From Cyclina sinensis (taxonomy: Eukaryota; Mollusca; Bivalvia; Venerida; Veneridae): 64,000 bases of DNA. Positions 63,001 through 64,000 of the stretch are shown here, one piece after another (position 1 is the stretch's first letter; each line of letters opens with the position of its first letter). The stretch lies in assembly GCA_012932295.1 (NCBI GenBank), contig JAAONU010000001.1, positions 682,001 through 746,000 on the forward strand, in the 5' to 3' direction. The notes under the pieces are model-generated. The model was not told where the DNA came from. It was given only the letters and a program-made list of their open reading frames with translations, and searched no databases. The translations under genes and the position numbers were made by a program.

Positions 63001-63828
63001 CGAAGAAAGGCATGTAATTTTTTAACTGTCCGTCTGTCAGTCCATCTGTCTGTACTGTCGACCGTCTGTCTTTCCATTCGAAAACATTAGCATTGCTCAT
63101 TACTTCCTTAATAATAAATTGGTTTACTCCATATTTTACCACAACACTCCTTTGGCCAAGACCTTCCCACCGACATTTGTATTACATTGACCCTGAATGA
63201 CCTTGACCTCAAAGGTGCAATTGTCAAAAACTGTAACATTGCCCATTACTTCTTTATACGTAAAAATTAATGCATTTACTTTATACGTTAACACAACACC
63301 CTTTGGACTAGACTTTTCTTATGATATATATTTTCTATGACTTTACCCCTCCTTCACCTTTACCTAAAAGGTCAAATGGTCAAATATTTTAGCATTGGCC
63401 ATAACTAACTTATTAGTTTATTGAATTACATAAACACAATACCAGTTTGGACAAGATCTTTCCACTGACATATATTAATTGACCTTCACCTCGCAGGTCT
63501 AGTTGTCGAAAATACTTTATTTTGGCCATTTATATAGCGTTTATGTTTGCACAAAACGATCCTTAGAGAAATCTTCCTAATGCATATATGTTTTTTTACC
63601 TTGATCCCTACTTGACATTGACCTTGAGATCAAATTGTCATGAAAATCTTCTTTCGAATGATCTACAATTTATCTTCATCATGCCTATGTGATGTTTTTG
63701 TTTTTTGTTGTTATTTTTTCAAATCCAAGTATCTTGACCGGCACATTTGGGGTTTTTTTTCTTTACAGTTTATATTTTCAGTGGCTGATGTTCAACACAT
63801 CACTTATAATACTAATCATGCAGGATGA
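30619..63828 (+). CDS. Ig-superfamily type I receptor with modular tyrosine tail, whole-gene model
   Basis: This is a joined model of 30 exons (listed separately below), 4401 coding bases and about 1466 residues. It has a signal peptide (1-21), nine Ig domains (about 22-937), two FN3 domains (938-1133), a transmembrane helix (about 1148-1171), a basic stop-transfer RRKRR, and a tail of about 295 residues. Ectodomain exons are all one domain each with phase 1 at both ends. The only asymmetric pair is the membrane exon (ends phase 2) and the first tail exon (2 to 1). Many Asn-X-Ser/Thr sites and a string of tyrosines fit a glycosylated surface adhesion or recognition receptor that signals through phosphotyrosine. 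Mollusc genomes hold many such proteins, often named CD22-like, nephrin-like or hemicentin-like. I recognise no exact orthologue. Ligand and signalling are inferred. Tail exon use is unproven and probably varies by splicing. Confidence 0.8.
30807..30940 (+). mobile_element. 5'-truncated SINE copy inside intron 1
   Basis: The 3' part of the same SINE as at 28410, in opposite orientation (GTCAGTCACTTGCGGAG ... CTGGCGTTAAACCCC and an A-rich tail). A perfect 13 bp target-site duplication GCGTCTTATATTG flanks it at 30794-30806 and 30942-30954, which proves insertion by retrotransposition. Confidence 0.9.
31278..31625 (+). CDS. receptor exon 2: Ig domain 1
   Basis: The acceptor is CCATCAG and the donor GTAGGT, phase 1-1. 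The first Ig cysteine is in ITLTCWYNG, with Trp in HSFWTRH and the second canonical Cys in DKWTCSQH. An extra pair (SSCSASG, SWECPGN) may form an added disulfide. It has several N-glycosylation sequons. Confidence 0.88.
31616..31890. repeat. 52 bp minisatellite spanning the exon 2 donor
   Basis: Five full copies of a 52-mer start at 31616, 31668, 31720, 31772 and 31824, plus a partial copy at 31876. The first copy overlaps the last ten coding bases and the splice donor, so every unit carries TTTGTAA-A/C-AGGTAGGT, a potential 5' splice site. Confidence 0.95.
32211..32552 (+). CDS. receptor exon 3: Ig domain 2
   Basis: The acceptor is TGTTTTCAG and the donor GTAAGT, phase 1-1. Ig core: ITITCLTS, TVSWFLSS and NLHCTASN. 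Rich in Asn-X-Ser/Thr sequons (NLT, NTT, NGS, NST, NRS). Confidence 0.88.
32865..33152 (+). CDS. receptor exon 4: Ig domain 3
   Basis: The acceptor is TATTACAG and the donor GTAAGT, phase 1-1. It begins with the YPPDGPP linker seen at the start of most later Ig exons. Core: HLSCFVTGG, LTWVCY, QSCECWLEH. Confidence 0.87.
34414..34857. mobile_element. MITE with about 29 bp inverted ends, intron 4
   Basis: The left end CTACCGCTTGCAAAACTGAT is mirrored at the right end (ATCAGTTTTGCAAGCGGTAG) with two mismatches further in. TA dinucleotides flank both ends (34412-34413 and 34858-34859). It is about 444 bp with no coding frame, and a TA-target DNA transposon derivative is likely. Confidence 0.82.
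35218..35511 (+). CDS. receptor exon 5: Ig domain 4
   Basis: The acceptor is CTATTTCAG and the donor GTAAGC, phase 1-1. YPPKTP linker, then LSISCYSES, YLWSKAG and YDGMLQCEAEN. Confidence 0.88.
35990..36043. repeat. (TA)n microsatellite next to the exon 6 acceptor
   Basis: An interrupted TA tract ends about 20 bases before the exon 6 splice acceptor, in the usual branch-point and pyrimidine-tract zone. Confidence 0.9.
36061..36351 (+). CDS. receptor exon 6: Ig domain 5
   Basis: The acceptor is TTCCGTTTAG and the donor GTGAGT, phase 1-1. YPPSVPVFGFED opens the exon. Core: FTIVCISKGNPDPTLSW and KETCVATN. The usual D-x-G before the second Cys is absent. Confidence 0.86.
36582..36887 (+). CDS. 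receptor exon 7: Ig domain 6
   Basis: The acceptor is TGCATTCAG and the donor GTAAGT, phase 1-1. HPPRKPVIQYFD, then FTIACNAVSRP, TYSWYGPS and RGRYSCNADN. Confidence 0.88.
37779..38057 (+). CDS. receptor exon 8: Ig domain 7
   Basis: The acceptor is CCTTTCAAG and the donor GTATGT, phase 1-1. YPPNIGQLKN, then LNVSCPVTPGNP, EIIWMRN and EDGMVYTCRAVN. Confidence 0.87.
38720..39010 (+). CDS. receptor exon 9: Ig domain 8
   Basis: The acceptor is CCCATTCAG and the donor GTAAGT, phase 1-1. LHFSCLTDSNP and DTGIYTCTGIN give the disulfide. The core Trp position reads TSVLFKG, so the usual tryptophan is replaced. Confidence 0.87.
39559..39867 (+). CDS. receptor exon 10: cysteine-less Ig-like domain 9
   Basis: The acceptor is TTTGTTTAG and the donor GTAATT, phase 1-1. 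It keeps the Ig pattern (ATFSFTAIAYPRP, FKWQRQ, ADFGKYRLVIEYS), but Phe and Arg occupy the two disulfide positions. It sits between the Ig string and the FN3 pair. Confidence 0.82.
40237..40527 (+). CDS. receptor exon 11: FN3 domain 1
   Basis: The acceptor is TACATTAAG and the donor GTATGG, phase 1-1. APPSQPTELKVEE, FVTIRWKPGSD, QSFILQYKS and WYQVLIYAQNQLG fit the fibronectin III strand pattern. The exon has no in-frame ATG near its start and is easily missed by an ORF search. Confidence 0.87.
40937..41400. repeat. about 155 bp tandem repeat, three copies, intron 11
   Basis: Units start near 40937, 41094 and 41246. Each holds GGTAGAGTTAT, 'atccacctatgaa' and GTTATGCTC-Y-GGAC. It ends in a GGAC/GACG-rich tract at 41375-41395 and resembles the repeats at 9.6 kb and 47.5 kb in style. 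Confidence 0.8.
41540..41610 (-). repeat. tRNA-like fragment, intron 11
   Basis: The minus strand reads TTGCCAGGCGGTTGGTGCC, then GGTTCGAATCCCACTGGGAAC. It has a perfect B-box and a T-arm-like end but no complete acceptor stem. A SINE head or tRNA pseudogene is more likely than a functional tRNA. Confidence 0.4.
41807..42103 (+). CDS. receptor exon 12: FN3 domain 2
   Basis: The acceptor is TCTTTTTAG and the donor GTAATG, phase 1-1. GKPLPPSEVEVIP, ATVQWKPGSDGG, QTFVLNYKN and SQYELFILSTNIIGSS. It is closely related to the preceding FN3 exon (shared WKPGSD and DWTN phrases), so the pair is a tandem duplication. Confidence 0.88.
42407..42545 (+). CDS. receptor exon 13: transmembrane segment
   Basis: The acceptor is ATTTTGTAG and the donor GTATGT. 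It enters in phase 1 and leaves in phase 2. A short acidic juxtamembrane stretch (DVTPENEEMKLSTE) is followed by a helix of about 24 hydrophobic residues (LLISVPTTVGVLAAVIILIF) and the basic RRKRRTNK, giving type I orientation. Confidence 0.88.
42578..43048. repeat. long inverted repeat (foldback element), intron 13
   Basis: CAGGGTGGCCGTACCATG at 42578 is mirrored at 43031-43048. The arms can be followed inward for about 200 bases each (ACATTCGGGAAA against TTTCCCGAATGT near the centre, about 42813). The whole 471 bp could form a near-continuous hairpin. It starts 33 bases after the transmembrane exon. Frames on both strands arise from the symmetry. Confidence 0.85.
43793..43872 (+). CDS. receptor exon 14: first tail exon, YVSI motif
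   Basis: The acceptor is CTTTCTACAG and the donor GTAACA. It enters in phase 2, matching exon 13 only, and leaves in phase 1. It encodes RNDIQITENLKDKEIS and then GSYVSISEVI. Tyr is followed by V-S-I, an SH2-type YxxI. The residue at Y-2 is Gly, so it is not a strict ITIM. Confidence 0.8.
44158..44202 (+). CDS. receptor exon 15 (module G): NDAYEDV
   Basis: 45 bases, phase 1-1, acceptor TTTTAGCAG and donor GTATTT. It encodes KSLNDAYEDVKLDK with an N-x-x-Y tyrosine. The acceptor is a NAGNAG tandem (TAGCAG), so one residue (Ala or nothing) may be added. Broken copies occur in each downstream block. Confidence 0.72.
44589..44639 (+). CDS. receptor exon 16 (module B1): NPTYESL
   Basis: 51 bases, phase 1-1, acceptor ATTTTGCAG and donor GTAAGT. 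It encodes MKLDVQNPTYESLVRN. NPTY is a canonical NPxY motif for PTB-domain binding, and Y-E-S-L also fits SH2-type YxxL. Confidence 0.78.
44718..44755 (+). CDS. possible alternative terminal exon H0 after module B1
   Basis: The acceptor CGTTTCGTAG leads in phase 1 to VNSRQSSAFTK and TAA, with AATAAA three bases later (44758-44763). The acceptor and the AAGTAAAC start are kept in the later blocks (near 50702, 55863 and 59763). Use as an exon is a guess; the intron from exon 16 would be only 78 bases. Confidence 0.25.
45792..45848 (+). CDS. receptor exon 17 (module F1): WYRKL
   Basis: 57 bases, phase 1-1, acceptor ATTTACAG and donor GTAATT. It encodes ADHQHKSKQRWYRKLQEQ, strongly basic with one Tyr (Y-R-K-L). 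It is homologous to the terminal exon at 63782 (ADVQH). If left unspliced it reads on to TAG at 45893-45895, with AATAAA at 46196-46201, so it could also end a short isoform. Confidence 0.6.
47461..48290. repeat. about 155 bp tandem repeat, four to five copies, intron 17
   Basis: After a CCGTC/TGTC-rich leader (47490-47545), units begin with TGTCCGCTCYATAAC. Each contains GATCACCATTATGAGAC, TGTGCAGAGC and CCCCAAGGTCAAGGTCAC. Copies decay towards the 3' side. No coding signal. Confidence 0.85.
49415..49465 (+). CDS. receptor exon 18 (module A1): tyrosine-less
   Basis: 51 bases, phase 1-1, acceptor TTTTTTCAG and donor GTAAGA. It encodes LDSSSKKKNKTTENES. It is homologous to module A2 (54855) but lacks its tyrosine, as TTEN replaces SYSEK. 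Confidence 0.6.
49755..49805 (+). pseudogene. decayed copy of module G, block 1
   Basis: It keeps TAGCAGTGAAA and ATACGAAGACGT from exon 15, but the frame is broken by base changes and the donor is gone. A relic exon. Confidence 0.5.
50289..50342 (+). CDS. receptor exon 19 (module B2): NPTYLGL
   Basis: 54 bases, phase 1-1, acceptor ATTTTACAG and donor GTAAGT. It encodes KQSDGQNPTYLGLVLRK, a duplicate of exon 16 with the NPTY motif kept. Confidence 0.75.
50324..50613. repeat. 29 bp minisatellite spanning the exon 19 donor
   Basis: Ten copies of a 29-mer (GGTCTMGTTCTACGGAAAAG then TAAGTATAA). The first copy covers the last 19 coding bases and the splice donor. Each unit therefore repeats the exon end and an AAA-GTAAGT donor. 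29 is not a multiple of three, and reading through meets a stop within three units. Confidence 0.95.
50819..50860 (+). CDS. receptor exon 20 (module C1): NQGYE
   Basis: 42 bases, phase 1-1, acceptor CCTTGTAG and donor GTAATC. It encodes QMIVPETTNQGYE. The tyrosine is one codon before the junction, so Y+2 and Y+3 come from the next exon. Confidence 0.72.
51640..51680 (+). pseudogene. site of a lost module D, block 1
   Basis: Intron sequence that follows module D in other blocks (TTTGGTAAGAACGGGTTATT) is present from about 51710. The exon itself and its donor are eroded to CATACTAAAAG. Confidence 0.4.
52493..52531 (+). CDS. receptor exon 21 (module E1): NDGYE
   Basis: 39 bases, phase 1-1, acceptor CTTTTATAG and donor GTAATT. 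It encodes EEIVKKDNDGYE. As in module C, the tyrosine sits one codon before the splice. Confidence 0.7.
52944..54837. mobile_element. 1.9 kb non-autonomous DNA transposon with TTAA duplication
   Basis: The ends are perfectly inverted (TTAAAGGTCATG ... CATGACCTTTAA), with TTAA at 52940-52943 and 54838-54841. The matching place in the next block (58786-58806) is an empty site, GTAGTTAAAAATATTTTTCAG, so the boundaries are supported by comparison. No transposase is recognised. A TTAA target suggests a piggyBac-type element, but because the inverted ends include TTAA, a TA or TAA target cannot be excluded. Confidence 0.85.
54855..54908 (+). CDS. receptor exon 22 (module A2): NNSYSEK
   Basis: 54 bases, phase 1-1, acceptor ATTTTTCAG and donor GTGAGT. 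It encodes PVSSLKKKNNSYSEKQS, a lysine-rich stretch ahead of an N-x-x-Y tyrosine. Confidence 0.72.
55260..55305 (+). pseudogene. decayed copy of module G, block 2
   Basis: AAGCTTGAATGTTGCATAC matches exon 15, but the TAGCAG acceptor is lost, the bases after TAC are shifted and no donor remains. Confidence 0.55.
55726..55780 (+). pseudogene. decayed module B3 (NRTYKIL)
   Basis: It matches the B exon at 59611. The acceptor is weakened to ATATTAAAG with no pyrimidine tract, and the donor is altered by a deletion (CGAAAGGTTCTC). The reading frame is still intact, so weak use is possible. Confidence 0.5.
55990..56031 (+). CDS. receptor exon 23 (module C2): NQVYD
   Basis: 42 bases, phase 1-1, acceptor CCTTGTAG and donor GTAAGT. 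It encodes QMVVTKSANQVYD. Joined to module D the junction reads YDVP. Confidence 0.75.
57255..57308 (+). CDS. receptor exon 24 (module D1)
   Basis: 54 bases, phase 1-1, acceptor TGTTTCAG and donor GTAAGT. It encodes PVSKLSEKRSLNSDIHS. It has no tyrosine but provides V-P after module C's YD. Its first residues resemble module A (PVS-x-L). Confidence 0.72.
58129..58167 (+). pseudogene. module E2 with destroyed acceptor
   Basis: The coding part (NEIVKKDNDGYE) and donor GTAATT match E1, but the acceptor CTTTTATAG|GT has become CTTTTGTTG|GT. Without the AG it should not be spliced in. Confidence 0.7.
58808..58861 (+). pseudogene. module A3 with destroyed donor
   Basis: The acceptor and frame are intact (PVSSLKKKNNSYSEDQS), but the donor GTGAGT has become ATGAGT. 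Read through, it ends after SDEFF at TAA (58872-58874), so it is either skipped or serves as a short terminal exon. Confidence 0.65.
59210..59256 (+). pseudogene. decayed copy of module G, block 3
   Basis: GAAAAGCTTGAATGATGCATAC matches exon 15 almost exactly up to the Tyr codon. After that the sequence is shifted (AGAACGTG) and the donor is lost. The acceptor is CTGAG instead of TAGCAG. Confidence 0.55.
59611..59664 (+). CDS. receptor exon 25 (module B4): NRTYKGL
   Basis: 54 bases, phase 1-1, acceptor ATTTTACAG and donor GTAAGC. It encodes TKLDKQNRTYKGLVLQK. The proline of NPTY is arginine here, while N-x-x-Y and the following G-L are kept. Confidence 0.72.
59891..59932 (+). CDS. receptor exon 26 (module C3): NQVYD
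   Basis: 42 bases, phase 1-1, acceptor CCTTGTAG and donor GTAAGT. The protein is identical to C2; the single base change (ACA to ACG) is synonymous. Confidence 0.75.
61141..61194 (+). CDS. receptor exon 27 (module D2)
   Basis: 54 bases, phase 1-1, acceptor TGTTTCAG and donor GTAAGC. It encodes PVSKLSEKRNPNSDIHS. It differs from D1 by S-L to N-P. Confidence 0.72.
61629..61670 (+). CDS. receptor exon 28 (module C4): NQVYD
   Basis: 42 bases, phase 1-1, acceptor CCTTGTAG and donor GTAAGT. The protein is identical to C2 and C3. It arose by a recombination that joined a D-upstream region to a C-upstream region at about 61556. Confidence 0.74.
62832..62885 (+). CDS. receptor exon 29 (module D3)
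   Basis: 54 bases, phase 1-1, acceptor TGTTTCAG and donor GTAAGT. It encodes PMSKLSEKRNPNSDIHS, one residue different from D2. Confidence 0.72.
62886..63781. other. intron 29 with bivalve-style dispersed repeat
   Basis: It holds a CCGTCTGTC-rich leader (63030-63080) and repeated 'ttgacctt.acct' phrases (63180-63640), the same general style as the 47.5 kb repeat. No exon seen. Confidence 0.5.
63782..63828 (+). CDS. receptor exon 30 (module F2): probable terminal coding exon
   Basis: The acceptor TATTTTCAG leads in phase 1 to ADVQHITYNTNHAG and TGA at 63826-63828. It is homologous to exon 17 (ADHQH) including its upstream intron context (CCGGCACATTT). No canonical AATAAA appears in the remaining 170 bases, so the 3'UTR probably runs out of the window, or other exons follow. 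Confidence 0.5.
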
Positions 63829-64000
63829 TATTTTTATCTCATATGTACGCACTTATCACTAAACCGTTTAAATATGTTTATTATATTTGAATATACATAT
63901 AAATGTCACATAAGTAGTAAGAGATTTTATAACTATACGATGCAAGTTTTGGATCTATAATTGTTGTACTAAAGGTATTTGGCAATCTACTTTAATTAAG

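Overview
This is a window of animal genomic DNA, most likely from a bivalve mollusc. It is AT-rich and gene-poor, with long introns bearing canonical GT/AG sites. It also holds many microsatellites and minisatellites, tRNA-derived SINEs, Tc1/mariner relics and roughly 155 bp period repeats of a style common in bivalve genomes. The phylum call is an inference from this repeat style and from the gene content. There is no sign of bacterial operons, CRISPR arrays or rRNA.

Layout. Positions 1-17.6 kb hold no gene I can support, only simple repeats and dispersed repeats. At 17.6-19.3 kb on the minus strand lies a two-exon gene for an ankyrin-repeat protein with a C-terminal SOCS box (ASB-like). From 22.0 to 28.7 kb comes a run of repeats: a 26 bp minisatellite, two dead Tc1/mariner elements with recognisable terminal inverted repeats, an inverted 125 bp satellite and a SINE.

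From 30.6 kb to 63.8 kb on the plus strand lies one large gene that I reconstructed exon by exon. It encodes a type I membrane receptor: signal peptide, nine Ig domains, two fibronectin type III domains, one transmembrane helix and a long cytoplasmic tail. Each ectodomain module is one exon with phase-1 introns at both ends. My longest joined model has 30 exons, 4401 coding bases and about 1466 residues, and stays in frame throughout.

The most interesting part is the tail, 43.8-63.8 kb. It is built from at least 17 tiny exons (39-80 bases). All internal ones after the first are symmetric phase 1-1, so any can be skipped or included without changing frame. Most carry one tyrosine, and nearly all of those sit in an N-x-x-Y context (NPTY, NDAY, NQGY, NDGY, NNSY, NQVY, NRTY). 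In two module types the tyrosine lies one codon before the splice junction, so the next exon chosen decides the residues at Y+2 and Y+3. The genomic order C then D gives Y-D-V-P three times. The exon set has been amplified as a tandem multi-exon block, with some copies intact and others broken by single splice-site lesions. I interpret this as an expandable, splice-configurable phosphotyrosine docking tail on an Ig-superfamily receptor. The sequence structure is directly visible; the signalling role and alternative splicing are inference.
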